Assembly: GCA_903902325.1 (NCBI GenBank) | Contig: CAIUUO010000245.1 | Span: forward strand, 1 to 46,514 | Source of the DNA: an uncultured Bacteroidia bacterium | GTDB lineage: Bacteria > Bacteroidota > Bacteroidia > Bacteroidales > Prolixibacteraceae | Length of the DNA stretch: 46,514 nt | Direction: 5' to 3' | In this document: in pieces, positions 1-8,799 of the stretch | Position numbering within the stretch: the first letter of the stretch is position 1 | How the letters are laid out: every line of letters begins with the position of its first letter | The notes under the pieces: generated by a model | Seen by the model: only the letters and a program-made list of their open reading frames with translations | What the model was told of the DNA's origin: nothing | Databases searched by the model: none | Translations under genes and position numbers: made by a program

Positions 1-566
1 ATCAGGGGGCACTATTTGTTTCAAAACAGCCAAGACCTGATAGCTATAAACAGAAAGTAGCTTCGCAAAATTATCATCCCACTTGAGGTTTTATTATTGA
101 AAATCACTACTTTTAAACAACTAAATCTGACCTCTTTCAGCCCTTGATTCCAATAGTAGATTTAATTCTTGAATTTTATATTTTCTCTGTATCTGGAAGA
201 AGCCTCGTATAAGGGCTATTCAAAAACGCCTGAAAAGCAGTTTGTTAATATAAAAAAGGATTTGGAGGATATCGAAGTATATCTTATATTTAATATTTTA
301 TTTAGATATCCAAAAATGATCAAAATGGATATTTCCCAGCTATTTCAAAGCTTACACGATAATTGAGTTGTGCTACAGTAGCAAAAAATGCAATTTTATT
401 TTGGAGCAAAAACTACAATTCTATAGCGAGAGGGCAACGAATAAACTTTAAGGCAAAAGAAATGGAATAAACCAATGTTTTAGCAATTATAAGAGCTATA
501 ACTCTTTGCATAAGATAAAACCGTAACAGTATTTGATTTTACCAATTCGCTTAAAAACAATACGAA
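1..566. other. AT-rich region, no convincing gene
   Basis: I see no recognisable gene here. The only open frame of note (169-366, plus strand) begins with TTG, would encode 65 residues rich in Lys, Phe and Ile, and matches no family I recognise. It could be a chance frame or the worn end of a lost gene. Base composition is clearly more AT-rich than the toxin gene that follows. I found no TAnnTTTG box or strong ribosome-binding site just before the toxin start at 567. Confidence 0.5.
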
Positions 567-3500
567 ATGGATGATCAAACCCAACCCAGACCTACATCTC
601 AATTCCCGAACATTGACGGAGGGAAAATAAAATCGAATACGGTTGAGATACCTTCTATTTCTTTGCCGAAAGGCGGCGGTGCAATCCGGGGCATTGGTGA
701 GAAGTTCGCAGCTAATCCTGTAACAGGCACCGGCTCCATGACAGTGCCTATCGCTGTCAGCCCTGGCCGTTCCGGGTTCGGACCGCAGCTTTCGCTTTCC
801 TATGATTCCGGCTTAGGCAATGGGCCCTTCGGCATAGGTTGGAACCTTTCACTTCCCTCCATCACACGCAAGACCGACAAAGGGCTGCCACTCTATCGGG
901 AAATAGAAGAATCCGATGTCTTCATCCTTTCCGGAGCAGAGGATCTTGTTCCTGTTGTTCCACAACCGTCCATTCCGTCTGTTTCGGGCTATACAATCAA
1001 ACATTACCGCCCACGCATCGAAGGGCTCTTTGCCCGCATCGAGCGCTGGACCAACGAGACCACCAAAGAAATCCACTGGCGTTCCATCTCGAGGGACAAC
1101 ATCACCACGCTTTACGGCAAGGACCATAATTCCCGAATCTTCGACCCAGCCGAAATTGATTCCGGCTCGACTCATCCAATCCGCATCTTCAACTGGCTGG
1201 TCTGCGAAAGCTTTGACGATAAAGGCAATGCCATCGTCTATGAGTACGCCGCTGAAAACTCGAAAGGAGTTGACCAGAGTCAGGCGAGTGAACGGAATCG
1301 CATCTGCAACGCAAACCGATATCTGAAACGAATCCTTTACGGCAACAGGACTTCACGACTTCGGGCAACTGACTACGCGGCTGATCCTGGTTGGATGTTT
1401 GAGGTTGTCTTCGACTACGGAGAGCATAACGCGGAAACACCCATGCCGGGTGATTCCGGAGACTGGCTCTGCCGCCACGATCCGTTTTCCTCGTATCGCT
1501 CCGGTTTCGAGGTGCGTACCTACCGTCTCTGCCAACGGGTCCTGATGTTTCATCACATTCCAGACCTCCTCACTGGTGAAAAAGGGTATGACGGCCTGGT
1601 CCGTTCGACTGATTTCATTTACCGGAATCTTCGCAAGAATCGGGATGACTTCAAGAAAGGCCACCCCATTGGATCCTTTATTAACTCTGTCACGCAATCG
1701 GGTTATAAATATGACAAGGACAATAAGAAATATTTGAAAAAATCCCTGCCACCGGTCGAGTTCGCCTATACAGATGCTGAAATCGACGAAACCATCCGCG
1801 AGATTGACCCTGCCAGCCTCGAAAACCTCCCGGTAGGACTGGATGGTTCCCAATACCAGTGGGTGGATTTGGATGGGGAAGGACTCTCCGGCATCCTTAC
1901 TGAACAAGGTGGCTCCTGGTTTTACAAGCGCAATCTTAGTGCAAATAATCACGTTACTGAGCATGGAGCCGATCGCACAGCTCCTATGTTCGGCCCCCTT
2001 GAACTTGTTGCTGCCAGGCCGAACGCTGCGTTGTCCTCGGGTGCATTTCAGTTCATGGATTTGGCCGGCACCGGACAGCTTGACCTGGTCGCGTTCAGGG
2101 GAGTGGTCCCCGGCTTCTACGAACGTACTGAGGACCAGGACTGGGAGCAGTTCAGGTCTTTCACCTCTCTCCCAAATGTTTCGTGGAACGATCCCAATCT
2201 TAAGTTTGTTGATCTCAATGGGGACGGGCATGCTGACATACTCATAACCGAAGATGATGCACTGACCTGGTATCCGTCTTATGCAGAGCAGGGGTTCGGC
2301 CCTGCACAGCGGGTGTCCACGCTGCATGATGAGGAAACCGGGCCACGACTGATCTTTGCGGACGGCACGCAATCGATCTATCTGGCCGATCTCTCGGGAG
2401 ATGGACTTACTGATTTAGCCCGTATCCGTAACGGAGAAGTATGCTACTGGCCGAATCTTGGTTATGGGAAATTCGGAGCCAAGGTAACCATGGACAACTC
2501 GCCGTGGTTTGATAATCCTGACCTGTTCGATCAGAGGCGCATACGCCTGGCCGATATCGATGGTTCCGGCACAACAGACATCATCTATCTTAGCGGGAAT
2601 GGCGCGGCGATCTACCATAACGAAAGTGGCAATGGCTGGAGCGATCCGGAATATTTGAAAAGTTTCCCTCCGATCGATGACTTCTCTTCTGTTGTTGCGA
2701 TTGACCTATTCGGCAATGGCACAGCGTGTTTGGTTTGGTCCTCGTCGCTGCCCGGCAATGGCCGCAGCCCCATGCGGTACATCGACCTCATGGGCGGTCA
2801 AAAGCCGCACCTGCTGGTCAAAACCATTAACAATCTTGGTGCGGAAACTGAAGTGCAATATGCGCCTTCGACAAAATTCTATTTACAGGACAAGCAGGAC
2901 GGGAAACCATGGATCACTAAACTTCCGTTTCCGGTGCACTGCGTGGAGAAAGTGAAGGTAACGGACAAATGGCGAAATACTGAATTCTCCACTAGGTACA
3001 GCTACCACCACGGCTATTTCGACGGTGCCGAGAGGGAATTCAGAGGCTTCGGCAGAGTAGAACAGGTCGATGTCGAGTCTTTCGACAAATTCGCGACAGG
3101 GAATATAAACAGTCCCTTTATAACCGACGATTATAAGTTGTATCAACCGCCAGTCAAAACCGTCACCTGGTATCACACCGGCGCTTTTATTGATCGACAA
3201 AAAATATGGTCCCATTTCAGCGATGAATATTTCCATCCATTTAACGAGTATCAATTATCGGAACCAAATCTGGAAGGGGCCAACCTGACAACCGAAGAAT
3301 GGCGGGAGGCCCTGCGCGCATGTAAAGGGATGATGCTGAGGCAAGAAGTTTATGAACTCGAGGTGGATGCAGAAAAAGACCATCAGGATATTCCGGTAAG
3401 GCTTTTCACTACGGCTTTTCATACTTGTGATATCCGGATGCTTCAATCCATGGCCGTAAACCGGCATGCCGTTTTCCATGTCACCGAGAGCGAAGCAATC

Positions 3501-6500
3501 ACCTATCATTATGAACTGGATTTAAGGAAATCTACCGCGATACCTGATCCACGCATTGCCCATTCGCTGAATCTGAAAATCGACGAATTCGGCAATTTGC
3601 AACAGTCTGTGGCGGTTGTATATCCGCGCCAGGGGAAGTTTGGAGATGGTGAGGCCGATCTGGCCGAAGGACTTACCCATGCATTGCCACTGATCGATTC
3701 AGTCCAGACAGAAACGCATCTTGCCTACACGGAAACCCGCTACACCGATGATTTCGGAAGCCGACCCGAGGACGCTCAACTAGTCAGGGACAATCATCGA
3801 TTACGCGTCCCCTGTGAGGTGCTGACCTACGAGTTGACCGGTATCCTCCTGGCAAAGGGTGTCTATTTTGATCTGGCCGAACTGCGCAGCTACTGCTTGA
3901 GCGATACACTGCCGGATCAGGGTTCAAAACCGGTCGGTAAACTCGAATACCACGAAATCCCGGATGGCAAAACTCCACAAAAACGCCTTGTCGAACATGC
4001 TCGCACGCTTTATTTTGCCGATGCCCCGACGGAGACATCCAATTTTCTTAAAAAACCACTTCAACTCGGCGAGATAGGCAGGTTGGGGTTGCTTTATGAG
4101 CAATACAAGCTGGCCCTGACCGATACCCTGCTAACCGATATTTTCGCGGACAAATTGACACCGGATATCCAGGGTACGATGTCAGATTCGAAAATATGCG
4201 GTTATCTGAGTAGCACTGATCCGGATGCAAGCCGTGTAGGTATAGCTACCGGACAATACTGGATCCGTTCCGGTATAGCAGGGTTCGCACCGGACGCGGA
4301 CCTGCATTTTTATCTCCCTGAACGTTACACCGACCCATTCGGCAATGAAACCCAACTTACTTTTGATGATGACGATCTCTTTATCAAGTCGAGCAAAGAC
4401 CCGGCGGGCAACGTCGTCAGCGTAGAGCAATTCGACTTCCGTGTGCTTGCGCCCTGCAAGATGAAAGATATCAATGACAACTTCAGCGCAGTTGTGTTCG
4501 ACATCATGGGCATGCCGGTGGCTTCTGCCAACATGGGCAAGGAGCAAACGGAGTCCGGCGACAACCTGGGGGGAATCGAATTAGACGTCCCGATCGATGA
4601 AGTGGAAGACTTCTTCATCACTGAGTATGACGAAGCCATACCCAGAAGTTGGCTGGGGAACGCCACTGCCCGCTTCGTCTATGACTTCGGTATACACGTG
4701 GCTGTCGATGGAACCATTAACTATGCAGAAAGACCCGCAAGCGCTTGTGGAATCGTTCGCGAAACCCACGTGAAAGCAGGCGGTGAAACCAAGATACAAG
4801 TGGCCGTGGAATATTCCGACGGCATGGGCACAGTGCTGGTGAAGAAAGCGCAGGCCGAACCTGATCCCGCAAGCACGCTTTCTGATCCTCCGCTACGCTG
4901 GATTGCAAACGGCAAGACCATTCTCAATAACAAGGGCAAACCGGTAAAGCAGTATGAGCCCTATTTCAGCGCCAATGAACATCGCTTCGATAAAACGGAA
5001 GCACAGAGCGAAGTCGGGGTAACGCCAATCATGTACTACGATGCAGCGGGAAGGCTGATCCGCACAGAGCAGCCCGATGGTTCCTACAGCCGTGTCGGAT
5101 TTTCTCCGTGGCATACGGCCAGTTTTGATCCCAACGATACCGTACTGGAACCGGATAATCCCTGGTATGCGCGAATGACTTCAGGCACGGCCACAACCGA
5201 AGAACAAAGGGCTGCCGCACTTGCCGCCGTCCATTCAAATACGCCGGCAATCACCATCCTTGATTCTCTGGGCCGCGACGTAATTACCATCGCCCATAAT
5301 CGTATTGAAGATGCCGCAGGAGCGGTAAGTATTAACGGCCAGACGTATCGTGACGAAAAATACCTCACCTTCTCCATGCTGGATGCCGAAGGAAAGCCGC
5401 TCTGGATAAAAGATGCTCGTGGCAACATCGTCATGCGGTATACTTTACCATGCACTTCTGCAAGCGATCCGCTTGTCGAGTTCTACCCGGCATACGACAT
5501 CGCCGGCAATCTGCTCTTCCAGCACAGCATGGATGCAGGCGATCGTTGGATGCTGAACGATGCAGCCGGAAAGCCAATGTATGGATGGCAGGAAAATAGC
5601 CTGATAGGTGATGACGGGACAGCGGTTGATGAAAAGCGTGTTTTCTTTACCGCCTACGATAACCTCCATCGCCCAGTTGAACATTGGTTGACAATAAATG
5701 CCGGTGCTCCACAGATGATCGAGCAGTTCCTGTACGGTGAGTCGATCTCCGACCCGGACGATGCCCGCAAACTCAACATTCGGGGGCAACTCTTTCAGCA
5801 CTATGACCAGAGCGGCCTGATAATAATTGCGGGATATGATTTCAAAGGCAATCCGCTGGAACTCCAACGTAGACTGACCAAACAATACAAAGAATCAATC
5901 ATTGATTGGCAAACAGATGTAGAAAGCAAACTGGAAGATAAAGATAAAGAAACCTATATTCATATTACCGAATATGACGCTCTGAATCGCATGAGACGTT
6001 TGTTCAACTGGCATCGAGGATCCGGAAGCAGGGTTGCGGTCTATGAACCAGAGTATAATCAGCGCGGCCTACTTAAAAAAGAAGATTTGATCGTAAAGGC
6101 TGTCAAGAGAGACAAGACCGATCTCGGATATAATAAAGGCTATCAAGAAGTAGATGGCGACGCTCAGCGCACAACGCCGCTCGTTGAGATAATTTACAAT
6201 GCCAAGGGTCAAAGGGAAAAGGTCAAGTATGGTAACAATAATAACAACGGCACAATTACCCGTTACGAGTATGATTCCCAGACTTTTCGCCTCATGCAGC
6301 TTCGCACCACGCGACCGGGTTACGAGCCTAAATTTCCGAGCGTCCCAAGTTTATTAGCTGATGACAACGTACTGCAAAACCTATATTATACCTACGATCC
6401 TGTAGGAAATATAACCGAAATCCGGGATGACGCATATGAAACTGCCTTCTTCAAGAATCAGAAGGTGGAGCCGCGGAGTCGATATGTCTACGACGCCCTT

Positions 6501-8366
6501 TACCGCCTTCTTGCCGCAACCGGTAGGGAGAACGTAAATCTCGGTAATGATACGCCCGGACAGTTCGAACCTGATCCTTTTCCGACTCAGTTCCCGATTG
6601 ATTCGCAGGCCCTTCGTAATTACAGCCAATACTACAGCTATGATTCCGTCGGCAACATCAGCGAAATGCGCCATGTGGCAAATGGCAGCGGCTGGACGCG
6701 AAACTACTCGTATTCAGACGACAGCAACCGTCTGTCCCGCACCTGGCTGGGTGGAGATATGGTAAATGCCGTCGAGTACCGGCACGACAACCGCGGCAAC
6801 ATGCTGAACCTCGCGAATGTGGGGCCGGAGTATTTCATGAGATGGGATTACCAAGACATGATCCTGAATCTCAACCTGGGTGGCGGAGGCCGGGTCTATT
6901 ACAACTACGATTTCGGTAGGCAGCGCACACGCAAGGTGAATGAAAATCAGGCAGGCGCAAAGCAATGGGAGAGAATCTACCTCGGCGGCTTGGAGATATA
7001 CCGCAAGTATAGTGGTGCCAACGTTCTGGAAGAGATCGAGACTATTCATCTTGTTGATGGCGACCATCGGCTGTTATTGGTGGAAGATGTTCTCCAGACT
7101 GATAATGATAGTCTCGCGACAGGACCGCTCTATAAATACCAGTACGGCAATCATCTCGGTTCGGCTGTTTTGGAGCTCAATGACCTGGCAGCGATTATCT
7201 CGTACGAGGAGTATCACCCTTACGGGACGACAGCGTATCGCGCAGTGAGCAGCAACATCAGAACTGCTGCAAAACGTTATCGCTATACTGGCATGGAGCG
7301 GGATGAGGAAAGTGGATTGAATTATCATGGGGCAAGGTATTATGCGCCGTGGTTGGGGAGATGGGTGAGTTGCGATCCGGTTGGCGTCTCGCATTCGGCC
7401 AATGTTTACGAGTATTCCAGGAATAATCCCGTGATTTATAGCGACGACGACGGGCGCCAACCCAAAACGCAGGTTCAATTGCACCTTAACAAAATGGCCG
7501 ATGTAATCAGGACGATTCAGGCGGCCGTGCCAAAAAGCGCTGAAAGGGATATGCGGGAGAAACTGATAATCAACGCTTTTCTGGCGCCGCTCGGCAATCT
7601 TAGTTATAAAAGTCCTGACGACCCCAAACAAAAGGACCAGATTTACGTCCGGCGGTCTGCGAATAACAGCCAATACAATCCGGATCAGACTCCGGCCGAA
7701 AACCAGACAGGCAAGTCCATCGCTGAACAACCGTTTATCTATAACGAGACCCGCTACGCCAATTACTGCAACATCTTCGTCTACAATATTGCTGCTGCCT
7801 CGGGCGCTCAGATGCCCTTTAAAGACTTGCTTGGCGGCGGGCAGGATATCTATGCAGCCTTTGATTTTAAGTATATTTTCCAACCGGAGCACGAATATTT
7901 CAAGAAGCGAGGGTACACAGAAAAGGATGTAAATGCTATGAACGGAAGCCTGACACCGGTCGATCCCGCTGACCTGAAACCTGGAGATATTTTTTCCAGT
8001 GGCGGTCACATGGGGATCGTGACCCAGGTGTCCGGCACACCCGGGTACGATGAATTCCATGTCGAGGCCATTGCTGCTTCGGCGAGCGGGAAAGTGTTCA
8101 ACTATACCTTGGACCCTTACGACGCAAACCATATGAGTTACTACCATTTATTGACAGAAGTCGAACAGACCCCAGTAGAGAGAAAATTGGACAAACTGAT
8201 CCATGAAGCGATCGGAGAAGAGGGTAGTGTGACCGTGGAAAATATTGGGCGGTTAAAGAAGCAGGCTTTCGGTGAAACGTTGGCCGAATCGGTCGATAAC
8301 GTCCTGAGTTCGGAAGCACTAAAACAACTCGTTAAGGAAGATATCAATCATATCTTCGCGCCTTAG
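567..8366 (+). CDS. Fused TcB-TcC toxin complex subunit with C-terminal cysteine-peptidase-like effector
   Basis: Cocoon component of a Tc (ABC) toxin, 2599 aa. Residues about 25-365 are an SpvB/TcaC-type N-terminal domain. Residues about 430-740 hold FG-GAP-like propeller repeats of the form D-x-(D/N/S)-G-x-G. The TcB middle domains run to about 1480. From about 1485 to 2270 there are RHS/YD repeats (YYDAAGRL, YTYDPVGNI, YSYDSVGNI). The conserved RHS core ends in GRWVSCDPVG with D2270. In the family an aspartyl autoprotease in this core cuts shortly after it, which here would be near 2290-2296 and release a C-terminal effector of about 305 aa. That effector has C2401 (NYCNIFV) and H2481 (PGDIFSSGGHMGIV), an NlpC/P60- or CHAP-like papain-fold pattern. 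No signal peptide is visible. TcB and TcC are usually separate genes; fused forms are known. ATG at 567 fits the domain start. The effector target is unknown. Confidence 0.9.
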   Translation: MDDQTQPRPTSQFPNIDGGKIKSNTVEIPSISLPKGGGAIRGIGEKFAANPVTGTGSMTVPIAVSPGRSGFGPQLSLSYDSGLGNGPFGIGWNLSLPSITRKTDKGLPLYREIEESDVFILSGAEDLVPVVPQPSIPSVSGYTIKHYRPRIEGLFARIERWTNETTKEIHWRSISRDNITTLYGKDHNSRIFDPAEIDSGSTHPIRIFNWLVCESFDDKGNAIVYEYAAENSKGVDQSQASERNRICNANRYLKRILYGNRTSRLRATDYAADPGWMFEVVFDYGEHNAETPMPGDSGDWLCRHDPFSSYRSGFEVRTYRLCQRVLMFHHIPDLLTGEKGYDGLVRSTDFIYRNLRKNRDDFKKGHPIGSFINSVTQSGYKYDKDNKKYLKKSLPPVEFAYTDAEIDETIREIDPASLENLPVGLDGSQYQWVDLDGEGLSGILTEQGGSWFYKRNLSANNHVTEHGADRTAPMFGPLELVAARPNAALSSGAFQFMDLAGTGQLDLVAFRGVVPGFYERTEDQDWEQFRSFTSLPNVSWNDPNLKFVDLNGDGHADILITEDDALTWYPSYAEQGFGPAQRVSTLHDEETGPRLIFADGTQSIYLADLSGDGLTDLARIRNGEVCYWPNLGYGKFGAKVTMDNSPWFDNPDLFDQRRIRLADIDGSGTTDIIYLSGNGAAIYHNESGNGWSDPEYLKSFPPIDDFSSVVAIDLFGNGTACLVWSSSLPGNGRSPMRYIDLMGGQKPHLLVKTINNLGAETEVQYAPSTKFYLQDKQDGKPWITKLPFPVHCVEKVKVTDKWRNTEFSTRYSYHHGYFDGAEREFRGFGRVEQVDVESFDKFATGNINSPFITDDYKLYQPPVKTVTWYHTGAFIDRQKIWSHFSDEYFHPFNEYQLSEPNLEGANLTTEEWREALRACKGMMLRQEVYELEVDAEKDHQDIPVRLFTTAFHTCDIRMLQSMAVNRHAVFHVTESEAITYHYELDLRKSTAIPDPRIAHSLNLKIDEFGNLQQSVAVVYPRQGKFGDGEADLAEGLTHALPLIDSVQTETHLAYTETRYTDDFGSRPEDAQLVRDNHRLRVPCEVLTYELTGILLAKGVYFDLAELRSYCLSDTLPDQGSKPVGKLEYHEIPDGKTPQKRLVEHARTLYFADAPTETSNFLKKPLQLGEIGRLGLLYEQYKLALTDTLLTDIFADKLTPDIQGTMSDSKICGYLSSTDPDASRVGIATGQYWIRSGIAGFAPDADLHFYLPERYTDPFGNETQLTFDDDDLFIKSSKDPAGNVVSVEQFDFRVLAPCKMKDINDNFSAVVFDIMGMPVASANMGKEQTESGDNLGGIELDVPIDEVEDFFITEYDEAIPRSWLGNATARFVYDFGIHVAVDGTINYAERPASACGIVRETHVKAGGETKIQVAVEYSDGMGTVLVKKAQAEPDPASTLSDPPLRWIANGKTILNNKGKPVKQYEPYFSANEHRFDKTEAQSEVGVTPIMYYDAAGRLIRTEQPDGSYSRVGFSPWHTASFDPNDTVLEPDNPWYARMTSGTATTEEQRAAALAAVHSNTPAITILDSLGRDVITIAHNRIEDAAGAVSINGQTYRDEKYLTFSMLDAEGKPLWIKDARGNIVMRYTLPCTSASDPLVEFYPAYDIAGNLLFQHSMDAGDRWMLNDAAGKPMYGWQENSLIGDDGTAVDEKRVFFTAYDNLHRPVEHWLTINAGAPQMIEQFLYGESISDPDDARKLNIRGQLFQHYDQSGLIIIAGYDFKGNPLELQRRLTKQYKESIIDWQTDVESKLEDKDKETYIHITEYDALNRMRRLFNWHRGSGSRVAVYEPEYNQRGLLKKEDLIVKAVKRDKTDLGYNKGYQEVDGDAQRTTPLVEIIYNAKGQREKVKYGNNNNNGTITRYEYDSQTFRLMQLRTTRPGYEPKFPSVPSLLADDNVLQNLYYTYDPVGNITEIRDDAYETAFFKNQKVEPRSRYVYDALYRLLAATGRENVNLGNDTPGQFEPDPFPTQFPIDSQALRNYSQYYSYDSVGNISEMRHVANGSGWTRNYSYSDDSNRLSRTWLGGDMVNAVEYRHDNRGNMLNLANVGPEYFMRWDYQDMILNLNLGGGGRVYYNYDFGRQRTRKVNENQAGAKQWERIYLGGLEIYRKYSGANVLEEIETIHLVDGDHRLLLVEDVLQTDNDSLATGPLYKYQYGNHLGSAVLELNDLAAIISYEEYHPYGTTAYRAVSSNIRTAAKRYRYTGMERDEESGLNYHGARYYAPWLGRWVSCDPVGVSHSANVYEYSRNNPVIYSDDDGRQPKTQVQLHLNKMADVIRTIQAAVPKSAERDMREKLIINAFLAPLGNLSYKSPDDPKQKDQIYVRRSANNSQYNPDQTPAENQTGKSIAEQPFIYNETRYANYCNIFVYNIAAASGAQMPFKDLLGGGQDIYAAFDFKYIFQPEHEYFKKRGYTEKDVNAMNGSLTPVDPADLKPGDIFSSGGHMGIVTQVSGTPGYDEFHVEAIAASASGKVFNYTLDPYDANHMSYYHLLTEVEQTPVERKLDKLIHEAIGEEGSVTVENIGRLKKQAFGETLAESVDNVLSSEALKQLVKEDINHIFAP

Positions 8367-8799
8367 AGCAATGGATCCCCACGGAAGTTTGAGCCGTGTC
8401 GTGGTGGTGTCCTGGCTAGGAAAATTGGGGTCAAGTCTTGAGTTGTAGCAGGGCAAGGTCGCATAATCCAGCAGGTGGAAAGCAAATCCCTTAAGGCAGT
8501 ACAGCCATCGGGGAGCGAGTCTTTGGAGGCATTTGGCAACATACATTTTTAAACGTAAGACAGAGAGAAGGCTGGCCGTAAGCCAAAAGGTTGAATGGAT
8601 TTAGCCCCAAAAGTGACTAAACAAGCGAAGACACTGGGTCAGACCTTCATTCTTCCCTGTTTCTAGAGATTAATTGGGGACATAAAAAACTGAATAGTAT
8701 TTCGAGAGTTCATCTTTCCGTCTAAAAAGCCCTTATTGGTTGCAGATGCCGAACAATTACAGAAGAGTAATTCGATTAACATAATAAAAGGAGAATTCC
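8367..8799. other. 433-nt gap between the two Tc genes, nothing identified
   Basis: No gene I can name. A minus-strand frame is open from 8546 leftward into the upstream gene, and plus-strand frames give only peptides of 23-25 codons. None resembles an immunity protein, an orphan effector cassette or a transposase I know. No clear terminator hairpin with a T-run follows the TcBC stop and no TAnnTTTG box was found. The spacing is long for two genes that should be made together, so the TcA gene may have its own promoter. Confidence 0.5.
8786..8795 (+). promoter_or_regulatory. Strong Shine-Dalgarno for TcA
   Basis: AAAAGGAGAA ends four bases before the ATG at 8800, with AGGAG at 8789-8793 and a 6-nt spacer. 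Most other genes in this window lack such a site, including the TcBC gene. It fixes the TcA start. Confidence 0.7.

Noticed and set aside
1353..2372. 339-codon minus-strand open frame inside the TcBC gene
   Set aside because: It lies wholly opposite a clear RHS/TcB coding region, has no recognisable domain, and arises from the codon bias of the real gene.
7074..8147. 357-codon minus-strand open frame opposite the RHS core and effector
   Set aside because: It is a shadow of the coding strand, which carries the RHS core and Cys/His motifs. No family features were seen.
8367..8799. Group II intron or insertion-sequence remnant
   Set aside because: The GAGCCGTGT string and the open minus frame were suggestive, but I found no domain V, reverse transcriptase, transposase motif, terminal repeats or target duplication.
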